A stretch of DNA of 64,000 bases, from the NCBI GenBank assembly GCA_934466455.1, contig CAKSLF010000002.1, positions 1 to 64,000 on the forward strand, read 5' to 3'. The translations under genes and the position numbers were made by a program. This document shows, one piece after another, positions 18,025-26,131 of the stretch (the stretch's first letter is position 1; every line of letters starts with the position of its first letter). The notes under the pieces are model-generated. The model did no database searches, was not told the DNA's origin, and worked only from the letters and a program-made list of their open reading frames with translations. This stretch comes from an uncultured Oscillospiraceae bacterium. GTDB lineage: Bacteria > Bacillota > Clostridia > Oscillospirales > Ruminococcaceae.

Positions 18025-18400
18025 GAACAGACTCCGTTCCGAATGCATTTTTAATATGTTTGAATTTTTTTACTTTCAGATCGTACTTTCCGTAGATTAT
18101 TTCAAAAACATCAAATCTTGGGCGTGCGGTAAAGCCCTTTCGCATCTTGTAAAGCATTGCGGCTTTACATATCTTTTTCTGTTTTGAGAAGGTAACCGCC
18201 TCCCTTGGGGAATACATACAATCCTCCGCACGGGATTTTACCTCCACAAATGCAATATAGCCGTCTTTTTCGGCAATTATGTCAATTTCACCGAGTTTGG
18301 TCGCATAGTTTCTCTCTATGATTTTGTAGCCCTCTTTTTCAAGATAATCTGCCGCAAAATCCTCTCCTATATTGCCTCTGCGCCTGTTTTCCGTAACCAA
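18011..18400 (-). CDS. YraN/UPF0102 family endonuclease-like protein
   Basis: The 129-residue protein matches the YraN (UPF0102) family, small proteins with a Holliday-junction-resolvase-like fold and an unproven role. The conserved series is GNIGEDFAADYLEKEGYKI, ERNYATKLGEIDIIA and IAFVEVKSR, which together give the nuclease pattern E...D...E-x-K. It is next to rnhB, its usual neighbour in bacteria, with an 11-base gap, and overlaps the dipeptidase gene. Confidence 0.9.
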   Translation of the reverse strand: MVTENRRRGNIGEDFAADYLEKEGYKIIERNYATKLGEIDIIAEKDGYIAFVEVKSRAEDCMYSPREAVTFSKQKKICKAAMLYKMRKGFTARPRFDVFEIIYGKYDLKVKKFKHIKNAFGTESVHGFF

Positions 18401-18410
18401 AAAATCACCT

Positions 18411-19007
18411 TCAGTGCATTTTCTTCAGAAAAGTAAGCCTATGAAGCTCGCAAGGTCCAAATTCACGCAGTTTTTCATAATGCAGCTTTGTGCCATAGCC
18501 CTTATGCTTTGCAAAATCGTATTCGGGATATTTTTTGTCCATCTCATACATAAACCTGTCACGGCTGACCTTTGCAAGAATTGACGCAGCCGCAATGCTT
18601 GCGGAAACTGCGTCGCCGTGTATTACACATTCCGCCGGAACATTCAACTCCGGAAGGCGGTTGCCGTCAACAAATACAATGCCCGGAAGAATCGACAAAT
18701 CCTCGACTGCATTTTTCATCGTTTGCATTGTTGCCGCCAGAATATTTATGTCATCAATAACAAAATTGTCACAACTTTTTATTGAATACGCAATGGCGTG
18801 CTCAATTATTTCATCAAAAAGCTTTTCTCTCTTTTTTTCCGAAAGTTTTTTGCTGTCATTAACTCCTTCAATTTCATAATCCTCCGGCAATATAACCGCT
18901 GCGGCAAAAACCGGTCCGGCGAGGGGACCTCTTCCCGCCTCGTCAACGCCGCAAATGTATTTATACCCAATCGCACTCTTTTCGTGCTCAAAATCATACA
19001 AGCTCAT
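18411..19007 (-). CDS. rnhB: Ribonuclease HII
   Basis: RNase HII cuts RNA in RNA-DNA hybrids and removes single ribonucleotides. In this 198-residue protein the N-terminal CGVDEAGRGPLAGPV supplies the first catalytic Asp-Glu pair, VFVDGNRLP the next Asp, and AAASILAKVSRDRFM the last acidic region. The gene overlaps the end of rbgA by 14 bases, a common arrangement in Firmicutes, and is followed by yraN. Confidence 0.94.
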   Translation of the reverse strand: MSLYDFEHEKSAIGYKYICGVDEAGRGPLAGPVFAAAVILPEDYEIEGVNDSKKLSEKKREKLFDEIIEHAIAYSIKSCDNFVIDDINILAATMQTMKNAVEDLSILPGIVFVDGNRLPELNVPAECVIHGDAVSASIAAASILAKVSRDRFMYEMDKKYPEYDFAKHKGYGTKLHYEKLREFGPCELHRLTFLKKMH

Positions 19008-19866
19008 TAGGCATCTCCAAAGTTATGCGCCCGATTTTCCCTCCGCGGAACTCATCAAGAAGCATTGCGGCTGCTCTCTCCGTATCAACATCTCCGCCGG
19101 AAACTTTCATTCCTCTCTTTGCACCGATAAGGGAAAGCAGGTCATAAGGTTCAATATCCTCGGTTTCCTCATCGGTAAGCTTATATCTTTCGCATAGAAG
19201 CGAATGACATTCCCTGTTAAGCAAATCCGCAAGGCGCATTGCAAGAAGCTCCGTATCAAGGATATCGTCTTTTATTGCTCCGGTAAAGGCAAGGTGCTCT
19301 CCTACGGTTTTGTCATCAAATTTTGGCCATAGTACACCGGGCATATCAAGAAGGTCTATTCCCTTTTCAAGTGTCACCCATTGTTTTCCCCTTGTAACGC
19401 CGGGTCTGTCCTCTACCTTTGCCCTTTTTCCGCCGGCAACACGGTTTATAAACGACGATTTTCCCACATTTGGGATTCCCACGACCATCATTCGGATAGG
19501 CTTGCCCTCCATGCCCTTTGCCGCACGCTTTTCAAGTTCCTTTTTCATAACCTCCCGAATGGTTGGAACAAGCTTATTAAGCCCCTTTCCGCTTCGGCAA
19601 TCCATAGTTATTGCCTTTATTCCCTTTGAACGGTAATATTCAACCCATTCCGCAGTAAGCTCCTCATTAGCCATATCACACTTATTTAGCACCACCACTC
19701 TCGGCTTTCCGCCGACAAGGCTTTTCATCTCGGGATTGCGGCTGGAAGCCGGCACTCTTGCATCGGTTATTTCCACAACAACATCAACAAGCGGAAGATT
19801 TGCTTTCATCAGCCTGCGTGTTTTTGCCATATGACCGGGAAACCACTGTATATCAACAGCTTCCAT
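18994..19866 (-). CDS. rbgA: Ribosome biogenesis GTPase RbgA (YlqF)
   Basis: RbgA is needed for late assembly of the 50S subunit. It is a circularly permuted GTPase: the G4 motif VVLNKCDMA comes first (about residue 63), then G1 VVGIPNVGKSSFINRV (about 128) and G3 LLDMPGVLWPKF. The N-terminal IQWFPGHMAKTRR is a family hallmark. The start is the ATG at 19866, giving 290 residues; an earlier ATG at 19887 lacks a ribosome binding site. It follows rplS, which fits the ribosomal theme. Confidence 0.94.
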   Translation of the reverse strand: MEAVDIQWFPGHMAKTRRLMKANLPLVDVVVEITDARVPASSRNPEMKSLVGGKPRVVVLNKCDMANEELTAEWVEYYRSKGIKAITMDCRSGKGLNKLVPTIREVMKKELEKRAAKGMEGKPIRMMVVGIPNVGKSSFINRVAGGKRAKVEDRPGVTRGKQWVTLEKGIDLLDMPGVLWPKFDDKTVGEHLAFTGAIKDDILDTELLAMRLADLLNRECHSLLCERYKLTDEETEDIEPYDLLSLIGAKRGMKVSGGDVDTERAAAMLLDEFRGGKIGRITLEMPNELV

Positions 19867-19932
19867 TATATAACCGCCTTCTTTCATTGTATTATCTAAA
19901 ATATTATACCACTTTTTTATTTACAAAGAAAT

Positions 19933-19961
19933 ACTCCCCCAACAAATTTTGTCGGGGGAGT
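19933..19961 (-). terminator. Terminator after rplS
   Basis: The arms ACTCCCCC and GGGGGAGT extend further through the ACAAA/TTTGT bases, making a long near-perfect stem. T-runs flank it, most clearly on the plus strand. It separates rplS from rbgA. Confidence 0.75.
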
Positions 19962-19979
19962 TTTTTGCATTGCTTAAAA

Positions 19980-20321
19980 TTATCTGACTTGTTTAACCTT
20001 AGCGGCTTTACCGACTCTGTCACGGAGATAATAGAGTTTAGCTCTTCTTACACGACCATGACGAACAACCTCTACCTTTTCGATAAGGGGGCTGTGAATC
20101 GGGAAAACTCTTTCGATTCCGCAACCGTGCGCAACGCGGCGAACGGTGAAAGACTCGGAGATTCCGCCATGCTGTTTTGCAATAACTGCGCCCTCAAAGA
20201 TCTGGGTTCTGTAATGGTCGCCCTCTTTGATTTTGCAATATACCTTTACGGTATCGCCGATTGCAACAACGGGTTTGTCAGCTCTCAGGCAATCCTGAGC
20301 GATAAGCTGAAGTGCATCCAT
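19980..20321 (-). CDS. rplS: 50S ribosomal protein L19
   Basis: L19 sits at the subunit interface of the large ribosomal subunit. The 113-residue sequence shows the family core: GDTVKVYCKIKEGDHYR, TQIFEGAVIAK, ESFTVRRVAHGCGIERVFP, and the C-terminal KLYYLRDRVGKAAKVKQ. The start is the ATG at 20321, directly behind AAAAGGAGG; the open frame further upstream to 20405 covers the structured leader and is not coding. A promoter and a leader with several stems precede it, and a terminator follows, so it is probably a single-gene unit. Confidence 0.96.
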   Translation of the reverse strand: MDALQLIAQDCLRADKPVVAIGDTVKVYCKIKEGDHYRTQIFEGAVIAKQHGGISESFTVRRVAHGCGIERVFPIHSPLIEKVEVVRHGRVRRAKLYYLRDRVGKAAKVKQVR

Positions 20322-20339
20322 GATTAGTAATCCTCCTTT

Positions 20340-20465
20340 TTTATTTTTCAGACATTCATACTCACACGGATAGCATCCGATGACAGAGGACTGCCCGCCC
20401 GGCATTATTTACAATGCCGTTCCAGTCGCAGGGAATGCGACAGCACCGCCCGCACATACGGACAG
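20340..20465 (-). promoter_or_regulatory. Structured 5' leader of rplS (possible L19 leader)
   Basis: Between the promoter and the rplS start the transcript can form at least three stems on the minus strand: GTCGCA with TGCGAC around 20426-20442, GGCATT with AATGCC around 20400-20417, and CGGAT with ATCCG around 20366-20380. Long leaders before rplS are known in Firmicutes as an autoregulatory RNA (Rfam L19 leader). I cannot confirm a match to that model by eye. Confidence 0.5.
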
Positions 20466-20472
20466 CTCTATT

Positions 20473-20501
20473 ATAATAGCACAAGCAAAAATTAAATGCA
20501 A
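20473..20501 (-). promoter_or_regulatory. Promoter of rplS
   Basis: On the minus strand TTGCAT (20501-20496) is followed after 17 bases by TATTAT (20478-20473), with an overlapping TATAAT three bases downstream. It precedes the structured leader. Confidence 0.6.
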
Positions 20502-20518
20502 GTGTTTTTTGGCTTTTT

Positions 20519-21205
20519 TCAGCAGAATTCTTCCATTTTGTCATTGTAAACCGCAACCCGCTTTACTTCCACATCTTCGGGAGAAATTCCGCAAAATTCC
20601 TTGAAGGCTTGAATAACAAGACCGGGGTTTATATTAAATTCCACTCCCGAAACAAGCCTTGCTTTAAAGCAAAATCTATTATCAAAAAGCTTGAGCTTTG
20701 AAAGACGCATTCTGTCCCCCGCTTTAAGGTCAACATCCTCCGCCCCTCGTTTTGTAACCTTTTTTACAAGAACATTTTCACGGGTAAAGCATCTGTACCA
20801 CTGCGCAAGAACCTCTTCCGGATCATTACATTCTGCCGTAAACGAAATATTATAATCCGCAAAGCGGATTTTTTTTGCATCCATAACGGGCTTTGCAGCC
20901 TTATAAGCTCTAAACCCTGTCGGGAGTACCTTGTTCATTTTATCAACAATTTCTTTGTATGACATATGTGTTGCAAGGCGAAAATCGACGGTTTCCGCCC
21001 CACTTTCGTATCCGAGAGAGAGTGGCAGTGCAAAAGTCAAATAAAGATGCGGGTTAAATCCCTCTGTATACCAAAAGTCAAGATCCTTGCAGCGGCGAAA
21101 AGCTCTTTGAAAGGTTCGCATTGTATCAAGGTGAGAAATGTATTTTGCCGTACCGGTTTTTGTATAAAAAAGCCTTATATCCTCGTACTTATTCTCCGTA
21201 CTCAA
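20519..21205 (-). CDS. TIGR03936 family radical SAM-associated protein (DUF2344)
   Basis: The 228-residue protein matches the DUF2344/TIGR03936 family, found as a separate gene or fused to a radical SAM protein. The diagnostic start is IRLFYTKTGTAKYISHLDTM followed by RAFRR and YTEGFNPHLYLTFALPLSLG. No catalytic motif is obvious. It overlaps the end of the TIGR03960 radical SAM gene by 17 bases, the usual pairing, so the two proteins probably act together. The biochemical role of the pair is unknown. Confidence 0.88.
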   Translation of the reverse strand: MSTENKYEDIRLFYTKTGTAKYISHLDTMRTFQRAFRRCKDLDFWYTEGFNPHLYLTFALPLSLGYESGAETVDFRLATHMSYKEIVDKMNKVLPTGFRAYKAAKPVMDAKKIRFADYNISFTAECNDPEEVLAQWYRCFTRENVLVKKVTKRGAEDVDLKAGDRMRLSKLKLFDNRFCFKARLVSGVEFNINPGLVIQAFKEFCGISPEDVEVKRVAVYNDKMEEFC

Positions 21206-23033
21206 AACATGCGCCCCCTTTCAGGCAATTTGCACCGCAGCCGGAACATTTTTCACGGCAGTTTGGCGTTGTAACACCCTCGTGGGCTTTTTTGTTTTCG
21301 TTTATAATAAACCTTTTTGAAACGCCGTAATCAAAAATGTCCCAAGGCATAACCTCATCATAGCTTCTTTGGCGGTTTGCATAAAATTCCGGATCTACGC
21401 CGCATTCTTCAAACGCTTCAAGCCATTTATCGTATTTGAAATAGTTATCCCAGCTGTCAAAATTACAGCCTTTTCTCCATGCGGTTTCTATAACTTTTCC
21501 AAGACGGCGGTCGCCCCTTGCAAGAACGCCCTCCATAAACGAGCTTTTTACATCGTGCCAGCTCAGTTCGATTTTTTTGCTGCGAACCGTGGATTTTATA
21601 AGCTCCTGCTTTCTGTAAAGCTCTTCTCTGGAAGCCTGCGGCTCAAACTCAAAGGGCGTAAACGGCTTTGGAACAAAGTTTGCTATACTTGCGGTTATTT
21701 GAAGTGCTTTTCCCTTGGGCTTGTCCTTCATATGATAGTAGAAATCAACAATTCTCTGGAGCAAATCGACAATTCCAACTATATCCTCGTCCGTTTCCGT
21801 GGGAAGCCCCATCATAAAATAGAGCTTTACCTTTGTATATCCTCCCTTGAATGCGATTGCGCAGGTACCGAATATTTCTTCCTCTGTAACATTCTTATTT
21901 ATTACATCACGCAAACGCTGAGTTCCCGCTTCCGCAGCAAAGGTAAGTCCGCTTTTGCGGACCTTGCTTATTTTGAGCATAAGCTCGTCGTTAAAATTAT
22001 CCACACGCAAAGACGGCACGGCAAGATTGATATGCTCTTTTTCCGTCCATTTAACAAGGTCATCAAGAAGCCCGCTAAGCTCACTGTAATCGCTGGTGCT
22101 CAATGAGGTAAGAGAAAGCTCGTCATAGCCTGTGCTGTCACAGAGATCGTGTGCATTTTTTGAGAGCGTGCTCACGCTCTTTTCACGGAGCGGACGGTAA
22201 ATAAACCCTGCCTGACAAAAACGGCAGCCTCTGATACAGCCCCGCATAAGCTCGAGCATACTTCTGTCGTGAACTATCTCGATAAAGGGCACAATAAAGC
22301 TTTCCGGGTAAAAAACTTTATCAAGATCCTTTATGATTCTCTTTTTTATCGGAAGCTTTACTTCACCCTTAGGAACAAACTCTTTTATAGTCCCATCCTC
22401 GTTATAATCAACATCAATAAGCGACGGCACATATACGCCGTCTATCTTCGCCGCTTCCGAAAGATATTTTTCCTTGCTCCAACCGTTTCTCTTTGCGTCC
22501 TTATAGAGAGCAACCACTTCCGGAAGGACCTCTTCTCCCTCGCCGGGCATAAAGAGGTCGATAAAATCGGCTATCGGCTCCGGATTGCAGGAGCACGGTC
22601 CACCGGCCACCACAAGGTTTTTAAGTTCCCTGCGGTTTTCCGCACGGACAGGGATTCCTGCAAGGTCAAGCATATTAAGTATACCGGTATAGGAAAGCTC
22701 ATATTGCAAAGTAAAGCCGATTATATCAAAATCTTTTACGGAATCTCCGCTTTCAAGTGCAAAAAGCGGCAAGCTGCGTTCTCGCAGAATTTTTTCCATA
22801 TCCACATCCGGAGCAAATACTCTTTCGCACCAGACCTCTGGGTCATTATTAAGCTCGCTGTAAAGGATTTTCATCCCAAGGTGGCTCATACCCACTTCAT
22901 AAAGGTCCGGAAAGCAAAAAGCAAAACGCACCGCCACATCATTTTTGTTTTTAACAACGCTGTTCACTTCTCCGCCGGTGTATCTTGCGGGCTTTTGAAC
23001 AAGCTTTAATATACTGTCGGGAATAGCTGACAA
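21189..23033 (-). CDS. B12-binding domain radical SAM protein, TIGR03960 family
   Basis: The protein has 614 residues with an N-terminal cobalamin-binding-like region (FDIIGFTLQYELSYTGILNM, VVAGGPCSCNPEPIADFID) and a radical SAM core whose cluster motif is RGCIRGCRFCQAGF near residue 285. A Cys-rich tail, CREKCSGCGANCLKGGAC, may hold a further metal site. The start is TTG at 23033, six bases after AGGAGG; the GTG listed further upstream at 23051 overlaps that site. It is coupled to the TIGR03936 gene. Its substrate is unknown. Confidence 0.88.
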   Translation of the reverse strand: MSAIPDSILKLVQKPARYTGGEVNSVVKNKNDVAVRFAFCFPDLYEVGMSHLGMKILYSELNNDPEVWCERVFAPDVDMEKILRERSLPLFALESGDSVKDFDIIGFTLQYELSYTGILNMLDLAGIPVRAENRRELKNLVVAGGPCSCNPEPIADFIDLFMPGEGEEVLPEVVALYKDAKRNGWSKEKYLSEAAKIDGVYVPSLIDVDYNEDGTIKEFVPKGEVKLPIKKRIIKDLDKVFYPESFIVPFIEIVHDRSMLELMRGCIRGCRFCQAGFIYRPLREKSVSTLSKNAHDLCDSTGYDELSLTSLSTSDYSELSGLLDDLVKWTEKEHINLAVPSLRVDNFNDELMLKISKVRKSGLTFAAEAGTQRLRDVINKNVTEEEIFGTCAIAFKGGYTKVKLYFMMGLPTETDEDIVGIVDLLQRIVDFYYHMKDKPKGKALQITASIANFVPKPFTPFEFEPQASREELYRKQELIKSTVRSKKIELSWHDVKSSFMEGVLARGDRRLGKVIETAWRKGCNFDSWDNYFKYDKWLEAFEECGVDPEFYANRQRSYDEVMPWDIFDYGVSKRFIINENKKAHEGVTTPNCREKCSGCGANCLKGGACFEYGE

Positions 23034-23061
23034 AGCAATTCCTCCTTTCACATACTGTATT

Positions 23062-23091
23062 AGTATAACATACGGAGAATTGCTTTTTCAA
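23062..23091 (-). promoter_or_regulatory. Promoter before the radical SAM pair
   Basis: On the minus strand TTGAAA (23091-23086) and TATACT (23067-23062) are 18 bases apart. The -35 box overlaps the last codon of spoIVFB. Confidence 0.55.
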
Positions 23092-23654
23092 TACTTTAGC
23101 AGGCTTATAACAGTATAAAATAGCGCAGCGGCAAGATACCAATTACGGGAAAGCATCATTATTGCAAAAATTACCGTTGCTGTTATTATGCCCGATACAA
23201 GAAAAACGGATCTGCACATTTTTTTGCAGTTTTCCGGAAATAAACGCTCTGCAAGCTCCATGATTATACTTCCTCCGTCCGTTGACGGAAGCGGAAGAAG
23301 CGAAAAAATCCCTATTGCCAAATTAACCGCACAATATATCCTGTTTTCCTGCATCGCAAAAAATACCGCAAGCAGAAGATTTGCGACCGCTCCGACGAAA
23401 AAAACGGCTATCCTTTTCCATGTGTTCATAATACCGAACAACCGCATATTTATGCCGAAAACAGAAATCTTAACCTCCGCCGGAGCACCCCCAAAAATAA
23501 AAAGTGCCGCAAAATGAGTTGCTTCGTGAATTGCGGAAAAAGCTATTGCGGAAAAAGCTATTCCGCTTTTATCTGCCGCAAGAAACGCCGTGAGTATTGC
23601 AAAAAACAGCGGCGATATTTTTACTTTTGTTTTGAGCACGGTAAATTCAATCAA
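23088..23654 (-). CDS. spoIVFB: Site-2 protease SpoIVFB (M50 family)
   Basis: SpoIVFB is the intramembrane zinc protease that removes the pro-sequence of sigma-K in the mother cell. This 188-residue polytopic protein has the zinc motif HEATH (H-E-x-x-H) near residue 43 in a membrane segment and the second active-site region LLPLPSTDGGSII (Asp ligand) near residue 120. Just before HEATH, a 15-bp direct duplication (23530-23559) doubles the residues AFSAI. It overlaps the M23 gene by four bases, the spoIVFA-spoIVFB arrangement. SigK with a pro-sequence is encoded near 62.6 kb. Confidence 0.87.
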   Translation of the reverse strand: MIEFTVLKTKVKISPLFFAILTAFLAADKSGIAFSAIAFSAIHEATHFAALFIFGGAPAEVKISVFGINMRLFGIMNTWKRIAVFFVGAVANLLLAVFFAMQENRIYCAVNLAIGIFSLLPLPSTDGGSIIMELAERLFPENCKKMCRSVFLVSGIITATVIFAIMMLSRNWYLAAALFYTVISLLKY

Positions 23655-24349
23655 ATTTCAAAACACTTTCTTGGGTCAACGGCGTTTCCTCCCGCTATAA
23701 TTTCAAAATGCAGATGGCTTCCCGTTGCCCAGCCTGTACTGCCCGCTTTGCCGATTGCTTCTCCTGCGGAAACAAATTTTCCAAACCCGGCTGATATTTC
23801 CGAAAGGTGGCAGTACCGGGTAAAAAGCGACCTTGAATGCATAATCACTATATAGTTACCGTAAATTTCGTCCGTACCCGTTTCTGTCACGGTTCCCGGC
23901 CAAGCAGCATAAATCTCGCTTCCGCTCGGCAGAGCTATGTCTATCCCCGTATGAACCTCCTTTTTGCCGCTTATAGGATTTATTCTATCGCCAAATTCCG
24001 ATGTAACGCTTTCGCCCTTACACGGCGGACTTGCGGCGCAGGTAAAGAGTATTGGAGAAACCTCTCTTTTTTCCTCATATATACCGTCTATATTGTCCTT
24101 TGCAAGCTCCGCAAGATAAATTACTTTATTTATGGCAATGGCGGAAATATCATAAAAATCAGAAAACACACTTATTTCCCGCTCTATCCCAAAAAGCGTG
24201 CATATTGCCCCGGCAGTTTTATCCATTGCCTTTGCAAGAGTAGGAAAAACATAAAGCATAATTCCGAAAATGCAGACAAAAACCGCAAGGCGAATAAAGC
24301 TCCCGATTACTTTGGCAATCGTTCCTTTTCCTTTATTTATCTCTTCCAT
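23651..24349 (-). CDS. spoIVFA: SpoIVFA-like M23 (LytM) domain sporulation protein
   Basis: This 232-residue protein has a membrane segment near residues 17-37 and a C-terminal peptidase M23 domain. SpoIVFA anchors and restrains SpoIVFB in the outer forespore membrane. Unlike many degenerate family members, the zinc ligands look intact: VHTGIDIALPSG (H-x-x-x-D) near residue 145 and GSHLHFEI (H-x-H) near 215. It may therefore still cut peptidoglycan peptides, or serve as a SpoIIQ-like partner. Its position, overlapping the spoIVFB start, supports the SpoIVFA name. Confidence 0.75.
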   Translation of the reverse strand: MEEINKGKGTIAKVIGSFIRLAVFVCIFGIMLYVFPTLAKAMDKTAGAICTLFGIEREISVFSDFYDISAIAINKVIYLAELAKDNIDGIYEEKREVSPILFTCAASPPCKGESVTSEFGDRINPISGKKEVHTGIDIALPSGSEIYAAWPGTVTETGTDEIYGNYIVIMHSRSLFTRYCHLSEISAGFGKFVSAGEAIGKAGSTGWATGSHLHFEIIAGGNAVDPRKCFEI

Positions 24350-24387
24350 ATATCCTCCGCAAAAATATTTTTGGCACGGTATAAACA

Positions 24388-24414
24388 GGCAGCCGTCCTT
24401 ATTTGACGGCTGCC
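24388..24414 (-). terminator. Terminator at the end of the spoIIIA operon
   Basis: GGCAGCCGTC and GACGGCTGCC form a perfect 10-bp stem with a seven-base loop, placed between spoIIIAH and spoIVFA. A longer T-run lies on the plus-strand side; on the minus strand the tail is TGTTTATA, so termination may be partial. Confidence 0.65.
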
Positions 24415-24423
24415 GCTGTTTTT

Positions 24424-25074
24424 TTATTCTTTTACTTCAACTATGGATATGTTCTCCACCGGAACAGCGGTTTCCTGAATTATCGCTTCTTTTATTAAAG
24501 CCGCTTCGGTATCAAGAAGCCCATCGGTTTGTACCATAACATCGGCGTATTCCCCCGAAATATATACGATGCAGTCGTCAAAGCCCTTTGCCTTTATTAT
24601 GGATTCTATTTTCGTTTCAAGCTCCATATTTGCCGTTATTTCTTCTGCTTTTTGTATAAGAGAAGCTGTTTGGGTTTCATCATTTTCACCCGAACCGTAG
24701 AGATTTTGTATTGTCTGCACAGCCTCATCCCTGGATTGTTGGCGGGAAACTCTTGCTTCGCTGAAATATGAAGCGGCGGTTCCGGTTTCGTTGCCGTCGG
24801 AGTTTTTCTCGTTCTTTTTGCCTACAAGTATGGAATCGCCATAGTTCTTTCCTGCCTCTAAAAGCGGATTAAGCCCGCCGGTGGAATAAAGATAATTTAC
24901 ATATACTGCGGCAGAAAGCATAAGTACAAGCGCAGCCGCCGCAATATGGCGTTTTCCGAGCTTAAAGCTGAACTTTTTGTGCTTTATGTTTTTTGCAAAG
25001 TCAAAAATCCCTTTCTTTTTCTCTTCGGATACCTCCGGCAATTCCACGCTCTCATAATTCTTAATGCTGGTCAT
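24424..25074 (-). CDS. spoIIIAH: Stage III sporulation protein AH
   Basis: SpoIIIAH (216 residues) is the mother-cell part of the channel that spans the two membranes around the forespore and binds SpoIIQ. After a cytoplasmic N-terminus comes one membrane segment (HIAAAALVLMLSAAVYVNYL, about 43-62). An extracytoplasmic domain with the conserved motif YFSEARVSRQQSRDEAVQTI follows, then a YscJ/FliF-like ring-building fold. It is the last gene of the operon, 30 bases after spoIIIAG. Confidence 0.92.
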   Translation of the reverse strand: MTSIKNYESVELPEVSEEKKKGIFDFAKNIKHKKFSFKLGKRHIAAAALVLMLSAAVYVNYLYSTGGLNPLLEAGKNYGDSILVGKKNEKNSDGNETGTAASYFSEARVSRQQSRDEAVQTIQNLYGSGENDETQTASLIQKAEEITANMELETKIESIIKAKGFDDCIVYISGEYADVMVQTDGLLDTEAALIKEAIIQETAVPVENISIVEVKE

Positions 25075-25104
25075 ATGTTTATCCTCCTAAAAAATATTTA
25101 TCTT

Positions 25105-25653
25105 TTATGCCATTTTGGCAACGCTGACTCTGCTTGAGCCGATTCCGAGAACAGCGCAAACCGCATTTATTATGCTTTCTGTTACCTGCGGTTTATCTCC
25201 GCCCTCGCAAATTACAAAAACTCCTCTTACTCCCGATTCTCCAACCTTGGTAACAAGCGGTTCTTCGCCGCTTTTTCCGTCAATTACCGTAGGCTTTTCC
25301 TCTGCTGAGATTTGCGCTTCTCCATCCTTTTCCGATTGTTCCTTTTTACTGTCGAAAGCGTAAAAATATTCGTTGGAGGAAGCAAGAGTTATCATCACCT
25401 TTGCTTTTCCCGCTCCGTCGATTTTCTCAATCATTTTTTCAAGGCGTTCCTCAAGCTGAAGTTCTCTTTCATATGAGATTTCCGTACCGCCGTATGAAGA
25501 TTTTTCTGCAACCGGTTTTGTCTTCGGAATCATATCCGAAATAAAAACCAGCGCAATTCCGATAATTCCCAGCAGAAGTACCGCTTTTGTAACCTTTTCT
25601 TTGTTCCCAAAAATTTTTTTCAGTCCGGAAAAAGACTTTTTAGCCGTATCCAT
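25105..25653 (-). CDS. spoIIIAG: Stage III sporulation protein AG
   Basis: SpoIIIAG forms a large ring in the mother-cell/forespore channel. It has one membrane segment (AVLLLGIIGIALVFISDMIP) near residues 25-44 and an extracytoplasmic ring-building domain that starts at LEERLEKMIEKIDGAGKAKV. The end RGVFVICEGG, ... ITESIINAVCAVLGIG-like sequence (read as VTESIINAVCAVLGIGSSRV) fits the family. The start is taken at the ATG of 25653, nine bases after AAGGAG; the ATG at 25659 is too close to that site. About 182 residues result. Confidence 0.9.
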   Translation of the reverse strand: MDTAKKSFSGLKKIFGNKEKVTKAVLLLGIIGIALVFISDMIPKTKPVAEKSSYGGTEISYERELQLEERLEKMIEKIDGAGKAKVMITLASSNEYFYAFDSKKEQSEKDGEAQISAEEKPTVIDGKSGEEPLVTKVGESGVRGVFVICEGGDKPQVTESIINAVCAVLGIGSSRVSVAKMA

Positions 25654-26131
25654 TGTCATTTTCTCCTTTATATTCAATTTCCGGCAAAAGCCCGGTATGC
25701 TCGTAAACCGTGCTTCTTATTTTTTCGGCGTCGGCTTCGTCTGCCGTTATGACAAACCTGCTAATATTTATGCTTCCGTCTTCGGAAATATTAACCTGTG
25801 CAAAAATATTGTCAAAATCTATATCCTTTTCTTCAAGAACGGCTTTCGCTTTGTCCTCCAGGGCTTTTTCCGTTTGTTTTGCCGAAAGAGCAAGCAGATC
25901 CTCTGTGATGTCGCCGTTTTCATGTTCATCAATATATAAGCTTTCTTCTATACCCGAAAAATTTAAGCTCATAAGCGGAGAAAGCATACTGCAAAGCAAA
26001 AAAACACACAGCACGGTTTTGAAAATTCTTTTCTCGCTGCCCTCCGGCAAAAGCATATTCATAACGGCACCGCATATTGCCGCAGCGCAAAGAGCCAAAG
26101 CCCAGTTTTTAAGTTCCGCTATAAAGGTCAT
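25640..26131 (-). CDS. spoIIIAF: Stage III sporulation protein AF
   Basis: This 163-residue protein has two N-terminal membrane segments (LALCAAAICGAVMNMLLP and IFKTVLCVFLLCSMLSPLMS) followed by a soluble C-terminal domain, the layout of SpoIIIAF. The family is required for the forespore channel, where its exact job is unclear. The gene abuts spoIIIAE with no gap and overlaps the start of spoIIIAG by 14 bases, so all are translated from one message. Confidence 0.88.
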   Translation of the reverse strand: MTFIAELKNWALALCAAAICGAVMNMLLPEGSEKRIFKTVLCVFLLCSMLSPLMSLNFSGIEESLYIDEHENGDITEDLLALSAKQTEKALEDKAKAVLEEKDIDFDNIFAQVNISEDGSINISRFVITADEADAEKIRSTVYEHTGLLPEIEYKGENDNGYG

